A stretch of 63,907 nt of DNA from Paracoccaceae bacterium (GTDB lineage: Bacteria > Pseudomonadota > Alphaproteobacteria > Rhodobacterales > Rhodobacteraceae), in assembly GCA_028875855.1 (NCBI GenBank), contig JAGWVA010000014.1, forward strand, positions 1-63,907, given 5' to 3'. Positions 34,768-41,785 of this stretch are shown here, piece by piece. The position numbers and the translations under genes are program-made. The first letter of the stretch is position 1; each line of letters opens with the position of its first letter. The notes beneath the pieces were generated by a model, which did no database searches, was not told where the DNA came from, and worked only from the letters and a program-made list of their open reading frames with translations.

Positions 34768-35016
34768 ATGGTCCTTGGGGCAATCATCATTGGTGCGATC
34801 GTTGGATATTCGGCAGCCATCCTGCTGTATGTCTTCGGCTCGCCGCTGATCATGTGCGTCGTGGCGGTGCCGGTGATCGGTGGGGTCACCGTGCTGGCCG
34901 TCGCGGTCAGGGCTTACCTTGGTCGAAGCCCCGAGGAAGGGCCGCAGACCGGGGCCGCCGCCGAGCCGCTGGAGCTGCCCACGGCACGCGAAGAGGCCAA
35001 GCCCGAATACGCCTGA
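34768..35016 (+). CDS. Small membrane protein, function unknown
   Basis: An 82-residue protein starting with two membrane segments (residues 2-22 and 28-50: AIIIGAIVGYSAAILLYVF and PLIMCVVAVPVIGGVTVLAVAV), then an acidic cytoplasmic or periplasmic tail ending EEAKPEYA. No family is recognised. A TTGACA lies 60 bp upstream with a partial -10 (GACACT, 34730-34735), and a strong terminator follows, so it appears to be a single-gene unit. Confidence 0.65.
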   Translation: MVLGAIIIGAIVGYSAAILLYVFGSPLIMCVVAVPVIGGVTVLAVAVRAYLGRSPEEGPQTGAAAEPLELPTAREEAKPEYA

Positions 35017-35043
35017 CGCCAACCAGGCTGACACGTCAAGACG

Positions 35044-35075
35044 AACGCCGCCCGCGGATCGCGTGGCGGCGTTTG
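35044..35075. terminator. Terminator after the small membrane protein gene
   Basis: AACGCCGCC pairs with GGCGGCGTT (35044-35052 with 35065-35073) and an inner CGCG/CGCG stem; a short T-run follows. It closes the 34768 gene. Confidence 0.8.
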
Positions 35076-35086
35076 TCATTTCCGAC

Positions 35087-35119
35087 TTCTCCACAGGTCT
35101 TTCGGGTTCTCCACAAGTC
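35087..35119 (+). repeat. Two TTCTCCACA direct repeats spaced exactly 20 bp
   Basis: TTCTCCACA(G/A)GTC occurs at 35087-35099 and 35107-35119, one base different. The 9-mer is one mismatch from a DnaA box (TTATCCACA). The 20-bp spacing places both on the same face of the helix. Confidence 0.7.
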
Positions 35120-35172
35120 GGTTCAACGAATCTCCTTTACAGAGGTCCGCTTTGGGCACACCATATCTAGTA

Positions 35173-35243
35173 AGAGCAGGCGCACAGGCTGCAGGCTCTT
35201 GGTGTAGTCCCAGTTCCTAGTGGCTGCTGAACAGCCCGGAACT
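35173..35243 (+). promoter_or_regulatory. Structured leader before ybjN
   Basis: Two hairpins precede the 35261 start. The first pairs AAGAGC with GCTCTT (about 35172-35200). The second is AGTTCC-TAGT-GGCTG-CTGAA-CAGCC-C-GGAACT (35212-35243), a stacked stem ending 18 bases before the ATG. I do not recognise a known riboswitch or RNA family. It could be a translational control element or a small RNA. Confidence 0.45.
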
Positions 35244-35260
35244 AACCACGCGAGGCGGGC

Positions 35261-35764
35261 ATGTCGATAGCCGAAGACTTCCTCACCAGCGACGACCTTC
35301 ACCCGATCGATATCGTCGAGACGCTGGCCGAACACCATGAGTGGGATTTCGACCGGATCACCGACGACCAGATCGCCATGGCGGTCGAGGGGCAATGGCG
35401 GACCTATTCGATCACGCTTGCCTGGTCCGCGCCGGACGAGACGCTGCGGCTGATCTGCACCTTCGAGCTTGAGCCGCCGGACCATCGGATGGCGGAACTT
35501 TACGAGACGCTGAACCGCGTGAACGACCTGTGCTGGGCCGGGGCCTACACCTACTGGGCCGATCAGAAGCTGATGGTCTGGCGCTACGGCCTTGTCCTTG
35601 CGGGCGGGCAGGGGGCGGGGCCCGAGCAGATCGACCGGCTGATCAGCACGGCCGTCGTCAGCGCAGAGCGGTTCTACCCGGCGTTCCAGCTGGTGTCCTG
35701 GGCGGATCGCACGCCGGCCGAGGCGATGCAGGTCGCCATTGCAGAGGCCTACGGCCGGGCCTAG
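35261..35764 (+). CDS. YbjN domain-containing protein
   Basis: A 167-residue acidic cytoplasmic protein with a YbjN domain: DDLHPIDIVETLAEHHEWDFDRI..., WRTYSITLAWS, then LYETLNRVNDLCWAGAYTYW. YbjN in E. coli affects stress and motility, and the fold resembles type III secretion chaperones; the molecular role is not settled. GAGG lies upstream. It is followed by proC, csaA and a dehydrogenase on the same strand, all close together. Confidence 0.85.
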   Translation: MSIAEDFLTSDDLHPIDIVETLAEHHEWDFDRITDDQIAMAVEGQWRTYSITLAWSAPDETLRLICTFELEPPDHRMAELYETLNRVNDLCWAGAYTYWADQKLMVWRYGLVLAGGQGAGPEQIDRLISTAVVSAERFYPAFQLVSWADRTPAEAMQVAIAEAYGRA

Positions 35765-35800
35765 GCTCCCCCCCGGACGACGACGAACCGGGGAGACACG

Positions 35801-36622
35801 ATGACTTTGGACGAGGTGAACCGCCGCGGGCTGGTGCTTTTGGGCTGCGGCAAGATGGGTTCCGCGATGCTTGCGGGGTGGCTTGGGCAGGGCTTGGCGC
35901 CTGAGGCCGTCTGGGTTCTGGACCCGCGCCCCTCGCCCTGGGTCGAAGGCCTTGCCGCGAAAGGCCTGCACCTGAACGCGGACCTTCCCGCCGCGCCGGC
36001 CATCGTCCTTGTCGCCGTGAAACCCCAGATGATGACAGAGGCGCTGCCACGGCTGAAGCCGCTGGGCGGCGGCGGCACGCTTTTCGTCTCGATTGCCGCC
36101 GGCACGCCGATCCGCTTCTTCGAGGGCCAGCTTGGCGCCGCGACGCCCGTGATCCGGGCGATGCCCAACACGCCCGCCGCGATCGCGCGCGGGATCACGG
36201 CGCTTATCGGCAATGCGCAGGCAGGCGAAAACGACATGGCGCTGGCCGAGACGCTGCTGTCGGCTGTGGGAGACACCGTGCGGCTGGACGACGAGGCGCA
36301 GATGGACGCGGTGACGGCGGTCTCGGGCTCCGGTCCTGCCTATGTGTTTCACCTGATCGAAACGCTGGCCGCGGCCGGTGTGGCCGAGGGGCTGGCCCCC
36401 GATCTGGCCATGAAGCTTGCCAAGGCGACGGTTGCGGGCGCGGGCGCGCTTGCGATGCAGGCCGAGGAAGACCCCGCACAACTGCGCGTCAACGTCACCT
36501 CGCCGGGCGGGACCACCGCGGCGGCTCTTGCGGTGTTGATGGACGAAGCCGCCGGTTTCCCCGCGCTGTTGAAACGCGCGGTTCATGCCGCGGCCGAGCG
36601 TGGCCGGGAGCTGGGCAGATGA
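35801..36622 (+). CDS. proC: Pyrroline-5-carboxylate reductase
   Basis: A 273-residue NAD(P)H enzyme for the last step of proline synthesis. The dinucleotide-binding loop is LLGCGKMGSAML (residues 10-21), VIRAMPNTPA is at about residue 115, and the C-terminal signature is NVTSPGGTTAAALAVL. GGGGAGA precedes the ATG. Its stop overlaps the csaA start by 4 bases. Confidence 0.96.
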   Translation: MTLDEVNRRGLVLLGCGKMGSAMLAGWLGQGLAPEAVWVLDPRPSPWVEGLAAKGLHLNADLPAAPAIVLVAVKPQMMTEALPRLKPLGGGGTLFVSIAAGTPIRFFEGQLGAATPVIRAMPNTPAAIARGITALIGNAQAGENDMALAETLLSAVGDTVRLDDEAQMDAVTAVSGSGPAYVFHLIETLAAAGVAEGLAPDLAMKLAKATVAGAGALAMQAEEDPAQLRVNVTSPGGTTAAALAVLMDEAAGFPALLKRAVHAAAERGRELGR

Positions 36623-36954
36623 CCATTACCTACGCCGATTTCGAAAAGGTCGATATCCGCGTCGGGCGCATCACGCGGGCCGAGCCCTTTCCCGAGGCGC
36701 GCAAGCCCGCCTTCAAGCTCTGGGTCGATTTCGGGGCCGAGATCGGCGAGAAGCGCAGCTCCGCCCAGATCACGAAGCACTATGCGCCCGAGGCTTTGAT
36801 TGGCCGTCAGGTTCTGGCCGTGGTCAATTTCCCGCCGCGCCAGATCGGACCGGTGATGTCCGAGGTGCTGGTGCTTGGCGTGCCCGATCCAGAGGGCGGG
36901 GTGGTGTTGATCGGCCCCGACCAGATCGTTCCTGAAGGGGGGAGGCTCTTCTGA
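36619..36954 (+). CDS. tRNA-binding protein CsaA-like
   Basis: A 111-residue protein with an EMAP/OB-type tRNA-binding domain: FEKVDIRVGRITRAEPFPEARKPA and KLWVDFG at the start, then RSSAQITKHY and NFPPRQIGPVMSEVLVLG. CsaA acts as a chaperone-like dimer in Bacillus. The start overlaps proC and the stop overlaps the next gene (TGATG), so it is embedded in the operon. Confidence 0.9.
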   Translation: MTITYADFEKVDIRVGRITRAEPFPEARKPAFKLWVDFGAEIGEKRSSAQITKHYAPEALIGRQVLAVVNFPPRQIGPVMSEVLVLGVPDPEGGVVLIGPDQIVPEGGRLF

Positions 36955-37910
36955 TGTCAAATCTTCTCATCACCCGGCGGCTGCCGGACCCCGTGCTGGA
37001 GGCCGCGCAGGCGCGGTTCGATGTGACTCTGCGCGACGATACCTCGCCGTTGACCTATCTGGAGGTGATCGAGGCGCTGCGCGACTACGATCTGGTGCTG
37101 CCCACGCTGGGCGACATGTTCGATGCGCAGGCCTTCACCGATGTGCCGAACCCGCGCTGCAAGCTGCTGGCCAATTTCGGGGTGGGCTACAACCACATCG
37201 ACGTGAAGGCCGCGCGCGAGGCAGGCGTGGCGGTCACCAACACGCCGGGCGCGGTCACCGACGCCACGGCCGACATCGCGCTGACGCTGATGCTGATGAC
37301 GGCCCGGCGCGCTGGCGAGGGGGAGCGGCTGGTGCGTTCCGGCAAGTGGCAGGGCTGGCATCCGACCCAGATGCTGGGGCTGCACATGACCGGAAAGACG
37401 GTTGGCATCGTCGGCATGGGGCGCATCGGCAAGGCCGTGGCGCGGCGCGCGCATCTGGGCTTCGGCATGGAGGTGGTGTTCTACAACCGCTCTCCGGTCG
37501 CCGACCCCGGCGTGCCCGCGCGCCAGTTGGCGAGCCTCGCCGAGGTGATGGGAGCCGCCGATATCGTCGTGATCGCCGTTCCCGGCGGTGGCGCCAACCG
37601 CCACATGATCGACGCGAGCGCCCTTGGCGCGATGAAACCCACGGGGCATCTCGTCAACATCTCGCGGGGGGATGTCATCGACGAAAGCGCGCTGATCGCC
37701 GCGCTGTCGGACGGGCTCATCGCCGGGGCCGGCCTTGACGTCTATGAACACGAACCGAAGGTGCCCGGCACCCTGCGCGCGCTGGAGAATGTCGTGCTGT
37801 TGCCCCATCTGGGCACCGCGGCGCTAGAGGTGCGCACCGCGATGGGGATGATGGCGGTCGATAACCTCATCGCCTTCGACGAGGGGCGCGATCTGCCGAA
37901 CCCGGTCTGA
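36954..37910 (+). CDS. D-2-hydroxyacid dehydrogenase (glyoxylate/hydroxypyruvate reductase type)
   Basis: A 318-residue NAD(P)-dependent dehydrogenase. The cofactor loop is GMGRIGKAVA (about residue 152). The catalytic triad is visible as Arg in NISRGD, Glu in YEHEP and His in LLPHLG. The overall pattern (NFGVGYNHIDVKAA) fits glyoxylate or D-glycerate reductases. The exact substrate is uncertain. Fourth gene of the ybjN operon. The dispersed repeat follows 12 bp after the stop. Confidence 0.9.
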   Translation: MSNLLITRRLPDPVLEAAQARFDVTLRDDTSPLTYLEVIEALRDYDLVLPTLGDMFDAQAFTDVPNPRCKLLANFGVGYNHIDVKAAREAGVAVTNTPGAVTDATADIALTLMLMTARRAGEGERLVRSGKWQGWHPTQMLGLHMTGKTVGIVGMGRIGKAVARRAHLGFGMEVVFYNRSPVADPGVPARQLASLAEVMGAADIVVIAVPGGGANRHMIDASALGAMKPTGHLVNISRGDVIDESALIAALSDGLIAGAGLDVYEHEPKVPGTLRALENVVLLPHLGTAALEVRTAMGMMAVDNLIAFDEGRDLPNPV

Positions 37911-37921
37911 GGAGTTCCACG

Positions 37922-37981
37922 GGCGCAGGGGGCTCTGCCCCCGCGCCTTCGGCGCCCCCCGGGATATTTGAGACAGAAAAT
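37922..37981 (+). repeat. Dispersed intergenic repeat, copy 3
   Basis: A bulged hairpin (GGCGCAGGGGGC-TCT-GCCCCCGCGCC, 37922-37948), a GCGCC-TTC-GGCGC stem and then GGGATATTTGAGACAGAAAATG (37960-37981). The core is diverged from copies 1, 2 and 4. It lies between the convergent dehydrogenase and tdk and may end both transcripts. Confidence 0.7.
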
Positions 37982-37982
37982 G

Positions 37983-38573
37983 TCAGCGCGCCGGGCGGTC
38001 GCCGACAGCCTCGCGCCAGTGGCGGCGGCAGAGCGAGACGTAGGTCTCGTTTCCGCCGATCTGGACCTGCGCGCCATCGCGCAGCGCCTGTCCGTCGGCG
38101 CCTTTGCGCACGACCATCGTGGCCTTCTTTCCGCAATGGCAGATCGTGCGCACCTCGCGCATCTCGTCGGCCAGAGCAAGAAGCGCGGCCGAGCCGGGAA
38201 ACAGCGTGCCCCGGAAATCGACGCGCAGGCCATAGCACATGACGGGGACGGACAGATCGTCCACCACCCGGGCCAGTTGCCAGACCTGATCGGGCGACAG
38301 GAACTGCGCCTCGTCCAGAAAGATGCAGTCCACCGGGCCAAGATCGAGGCGGGCGGCGATCTTGGCGAAAAGATCCTCGTCCGGGGCGAAGGTATCGGCA
38401 GGCTCGCCGATCCCGATGCGCGAGGCGATGCGCCCTTCGCCCGCGCGTGTATCGAGCTGCGCCGTGATCAGGTAGGTCGTCATTCCCCGCTCGCGGTAAT
38501 TGTGCGACGCCTGCAGCAGCAGGGTCGATTTGCCCGCGTTCATGGTGGAATAGTTGAAATACAGCTTGGCCAT
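37983..38573 (-). CDS. tdk: Thymidine kinase
   Basis: A 196-residue type II thymidine kinase for the thymidine salvage pathway. The N-terminal P-loop is MNAGKST (residues 11-17), the Walker B is FLDEAQFL, and the lasso region with zinc cysteines is CHCGKKA...CRRHW. The start at 38573 gives MAKLYFNYSTMN, which is canonical. It is divergent from the 38848 gene over a 274-bp region with a nested inverted repeat. Confidence 0.95.
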   Translation of the reverse strand: MAKLYFNYSTMNAGKSTLLLQASHNYRERGMTTYLITAQLDTRAGEGRIASRIGIGEPADTFAPDEDLFAKIAARLDLGPVDCIFLDEAQFLSPDQVWQLARVVDDLSVPVMCYGLRVDFRGTLFPGSAALLALADEMREVRTICHCGKKATMVVRKGADGQALRDGAQVQIGGNETYVSLCRRHWREAVGDRPAR

Positions 38574-38628
38574 GAGGGCTGTTAGCCCATCGGCGGGCCG
38601 CGGCGCAAGGTGGCGCGCATGTGACACT

Positions 38629-38675
38629 GGCAGGACCCGACCAGGCCGAGGCCTGGGGAATGGCCGGGTCCTGCC
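38629..38675. repeat. Nested inverted repeat (cruciform-like)
   Basis: An outer pair of 11-bp perfect arms, GGCAGGACCCG (38629-38639) and CGGGTCCTGCC (38665-38675), encloses a 7-bp perfect inner hairpin, CCAGGCC-GA-GGCCTGG (38641-38656). It lies in the 274-bp gap between tdk and the 38848 gene and has no T-run on either side. Confidence 0.9.
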
Positions 38676-38847
38676 GGCACTGGTTACATCGCACGATCGT
38701 TACGCGCTGCGGACATGCCCACCTATCGGTTTTCCGTCCGGGGGCTGCGTCACCCGTATTTAATAACGACAAAGGCCGAAGATTTATTTAATGGGAAAAA
38801 TCGAATGCATTTCCCGGACTTACCGGGCCGTATGAGGAACAGGGTCG

Positions 38848-39303
38848 ATGTCGGTGCAGGCCTATCTGAAAAAACACAGCGAGGCGTTGGTGAAAGAGGT
38901 GGGCATCGAACCCGCCTGCCAGATCACGGGAAAGTCGAAGGCGACGCTGGGGCGCTATTATTCCGACCTTTCGGAGCATTCGGATCGCTTCATGCCGATC
39001 GATGTGGTCGCGGCGCTCGAGGCGGCTTCGGGCTTTCCGCATGTGACCGCAGCGCTTGCCGATCTGCGCGGCATCACCCTGTCCTACGGGGCATCGCGCC
39101 TGAACAGCAAGGAACGCCACAGCGTGAATTCGGACGTCGTGAAGCTGTCGCAGCGCTTCGCGCAGCTGATGGCGGAATACAACGCGGCCATCGAGGACGG
39201 GAAGATTTCGGTGAATGAGGCCAAGCGCCTCCTTGCGGAGACGCTGGCCATTCAGGAAGTCCTGCTTGAAATGAAGCTTTCCCTGGAACAGGAAGTGAGC
39301 TGA
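38848..39303 (+). CDS. Small protein with HTH-like N terminus, unknown
   Basis: A 151-residue protein. Residues 13-65 (ALVKEVGIEPACQITGKSKATLGRYYSD) look like a helix-turn-helix similar to phage CII-type regulators, and the C-terminal half (about 88-148) is a long helix or coiled coil (VVKLSQRFAQLMAEYNAAI, ending LEMKLSLEQEVS). A DNA-binding role is inference. GAGG and AGGG lie before the ATG, with a CCCGG-ACTTA-CCGGG hairpin at 38813-38827. The upstream 100 bp are AT-rich (TATTTAATAACG, GATTTATTTAATGGG) compared with neighbours, which may mark a strong promoter or acquired DNA. Confidence 0.6.
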   Translation: MSVQAYLKKHSEALVKEVGIEPACQITGKSKATLGRYYSDLSEHSDRFMPIDVVAALEAASGFPHVTAALADLRGITLSYGASRLNSKERHSVNSDVVKLSQRFAQLMAEYNAAIEDGKISVNEAKRLLAETLAIQEVLLEMKLSLEQEVS

Positions 39304-39304
39304 C

Positions 39305-40579
39305 TTACGCCTGCGCTGCCGCGCGGCGCGGGCGGTGGCGTTTCTTCGCAGCCGGTTTCGCCTGTGCCAGGCCGCCCTTGCCCGGGCCGGGTTTGCCCGG
39401 GCGACGGGCAGGCGCGCGCCCGCGCGGGGCTTGCGGTGCGGGCGTTTCCGCGTGCGGCGTGCCGCCGGCCACCGGGATCGGCGCCTTCAGCAGCTTCTCG
39501 ATCGCGCGCAGGTCCTCCATCTCGGCCGGGGCGCAAAAGGCGATCGCGCGCCCGTCGGCGCCGGCGCGGGCGGTGCGGCCGATCCGGTGGACATACTGGT
39601 CCGGCACGTTCGGCAGTTCGTAGTTATAGACGTGGCGCACGCCCGGAATGTCGATGCCGCGGGCGGCGACGTCGGTCGCCACCAGCACCTTCAACTCGCC
39701 CGACCGGAAGGCCGCCAGCGTACGTTCGCGGTGGTTCTGGCTCTTGTTGCCATGGATCGATCCCACCGAGAAACCCCAGCTGGTCAAGAGCTTGGCGAGC
39801 TTTTCCGAGCCATGCTTGGTGCGGCCGAAGACCAGCGCCATCTCGTCGGGATGCTTGCCCAGATAGTCGCGCAGCAACAGTGCCTTGTCGCCCTGATTCA
39901 CGAAATGCACCGCCTGTTCGATCTTGTCGGCGGGCTTGCCGGGCGGCGAGACCTGAACCTTGATCGGGTTGTTGAGGTAGGTGCCGGCCAGTTCCTCGAT
40001 CTGCTTGGGCATGGTGGCCGAGAACAGCAGCGTCTGCCGCTTGGCGGTCAGGTGGCGGGCGATCTTCCGCAAAGCATGGATGAAGCCCATGTCCAGCATG
40101 TGGTCGGCCTCGTCGAGGACGAGGTAGCTCGCCTGCGCCAGCGTCAGCGCCTGACGATCCAGCAGGTCGATCAGGCGACCCGGCGTGGCCACAAGGATAT
40201 CGACCCCGCGCGACAGCCGCTCGGCCTGCTTGTTGAGCGAGGCGCCGCCAACGACGCTGGCAACCTTCACCGGCGTATGGCGGGCGAAGCCGGACAGCGT
40301 ATCGGCGATCTGGGCGACAAGCTCGCGCGTCGGAGCAAGGATCAGCGCGCGCACGGTCGCGGGCGCGGGCGGGCGGCCCACGGTCATCAACCGGTGCACC
40401 AGCGGCAGGCCAAAGGCCGCCGTCTTGCCGGTGCCGGTCTGGGCAAGGCCCATCAGGTCGCGCCCGGTCATCACATGCGGGATGGCTTCGGCCTGGATCG
40501 GGGTGGGGGTGGTCAGACCCTGGGCGGCAAGCACCTTCAGAAGGTGGTCGTTGAGGCCAAGGGAAGAAAATTCGGTCAC
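39305..40579 (-). CDS. DEAD-box ATP-dependent RNA helicase (RhlE type)
   Basis: A 424-residue helicase. All motifs are visible: Q-motif region (TPTPIQAEAIP), AQTGTGKT (motif I), PTRELV (Ia), DEAD (VLDEADHML, motif II), SAT (III), and motif VI HRIGRTARAG. The C-terminal 60 residues are rich in Pro, Lys, Arg and Ala and should bind RNA. I chose the GTG at 40579 (VTEFSSLGL) with AAGG about 9 bases upstream. The frame stays open 52 codons further upstream, giving an Arg-rich extension if a start near 40735 is used. It is convergent with the HTH-like gene across 1 base. Confidence 0.9.
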   Translation of the reverse strand: MTEFSSLGLNDHLLKVLAAQGLTTPTPIQAEAIPHVMTGRDLMGLAQTGTGKTAAFGLPLVHRLMTVGRPPAPATVRALILAPTRELVAQIADTLSGFARHTPVKVASVVGGASLNKQAERLSRGVDILVATPGRLIDLLDRQALTLAQASYLVLDEADHMLDMGFIHALRKIARHLTAKRQTLLFSATMPKQIEELAGTYLNNPIKVQVSPPGKPADKIEQAVHFVNQGDKALLLRDYLGKHPDEMALVFGRTKHGSEKLAKLLTSWGFSVGSIHGNKSQNHRERTLAAFRSGELKVLVATDVAARGIDIPGVRHVYNYELPNVPDQYVHRIGRTARAGADGRAIAFCAPAEMEDLRAIEKLLKAPIPVAGGTPHAETPAPQAPRGRAPARRPGKPGPGKGGLAQAKPAAKKRHRPRRAAAQA

Positions 40580-40801
40580 GTGTGTGCCTTTCAAAGCAGA
40601 GCGGGCCCGGCGGGCGAACCGCGGGCGGGCATTGGGGCGGCTCTTACGGGCCTTCAGCCCGGGCCGCGGCCCCATGCGTGATGTGGAACCGGTGGAAATC
40701 CGTGTCAGGGCGGGGGCAAAGGCCCGGCGGCTCACGCGGTCGCGGCCCTGAACGTTCGTGACATGGGCGTGCGGGGCCGCAAAGTCAAGCTGAAAGGCCG
40801 G

Positions 40802-41785
40802 TCAGGCCGCCGGGGTGCCGCCTTGCAGGATCTCTGCCATCGCCGTTGCGTCGATGTTTCCCCCGCTCAGGATCACGCCGACCTTGCGGCCTGCCATCCG
40901 GTCCCGTTCCTGCATCAGGGCGGCGAGCGCCGCGGCGCCCGCGCCCTCGGCAAGGTTGTGTGTCGCGCGGTAGTAAAGCCGCACGGCCTCGGCCACCGCG
41001 TCGTCGTCCACCGCGACGATCCGGTCCGCACCGCGCGCATAGATGTCGAACGCGGCCTGAACGGGGACGCGCACGGCCATGCCGTCGGCGAAGGTCCTTG
41101 CGCTGTCGGTCTCGACAAGCTGACCCGCCTCGACCGAGAGCTTTGCCCCTGCGGCCGCGGTCGAGACGACGCCGACGACTTTCGCCGAAAGCCCGAGCGC
41201 GTCCCGCGCCGCGATCACGCCGCAGATGCCCGACCCGCAGCCGATCGGCACATAGACGGTGTCGAGGTCCGGTTCGGCTGTGAACATCTCGAGCCCGTAG
41301 CTGGCGACACCGCGCACCAGTTCGCGGTGGAAGGGGGGGACGGGGAACAGCCCCTCGGCTTCGGCCACGCGCATCGCCTCGACCCGGGCGGTGTCGAAAT
41401 CCGTGCCGAATTCGCGCAGGTCGGCGCCGAAGGCGCGCATGGCGGCGTTCTTTTCGGCCGAGTTGCCCTGAGGCACATAGACCACCGCGCGCAGACCGGC
41501 GGCTGTCGCGGCGCGGGCTTGTCCCTGGCCGTGATTGCCGCGCGTGGCGGTGATGATGCCGGGGCAGTCGGGATGCGTCCGGGTCAGCCAGTCCATGAAG
41601 GTGATCGCGCCGCGCAGCTTGAAGGCGCCGGTCGGGCCGTGGTTCTCGTGTTTCACCCAGACCTCGCAGCCCGTCGCGGCCGAAATCTGCGGCCAGCGGA
41701 TCAGCGGCGTCGGGCCCATCTGGCGGTGCACCATGCTGGCCGCCGCCTCCAGGTCGCCGCGCGTGAAATCGAAACCGGTCATCAT
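40802..41785 (-). CDS. Threonine/serine dehydratase family protein
   Basis: A 327-residue PLP enzyme of the threonine ammonia-lyase type. The PLP lysine is in GAFKLRGA (about residue 53), and the phosphate-binding loop is GCGSGICG (about 183). There is no C-terminal ACT domain, so it is the short, catabolic type. A related activity (for example EutB in ectoine breakdown) cannot be excluded, but no ectoine genes are near. The start overlaps the waaA stop by 4 bases. Confidence 0.88.
   Translation of the reverse strand: MMTGFDFTRGDLEAAASMVHRQMGPTPLIRWPQISAATGCEVWVKHENHGPTGAFKLRGAITFMDWLTRTHPDCPGIITATRGNHGQGQARAATAAGLRAVVYVPQGNSAEKNAAMRAFGADLREFGTDFDTARVEAMRVAEAEGLFPVPPFHRELVRGVASYGLEMFTAEPDLDTVYVPIGCGSGICGVIAARDALGLSAKVVGVVSTAAAGAKLSVEAGQLVETDSARTFADGMAVRVPVQAAFDIYARGADRIVAVDDDAVAEAVRLYYRATHNLAEGAGAAALAALMQERDRMAGRKVGVILSGGNIDATAMAEILQGGTPAA

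Noticed and set aside
35087-35119. TTCTCCACA repeats as part of a replication origin.
   Set aside because: Only two copies, both mismatched to the DnaA consensus, no AT-rich unwinding region and no dnaA or parAB nearby.
38848-39303. A toxin-antitoxin or prophage module at the HTH-like gene.
   Set aside because: Only one gene is present, with no partner or integrase next to it.
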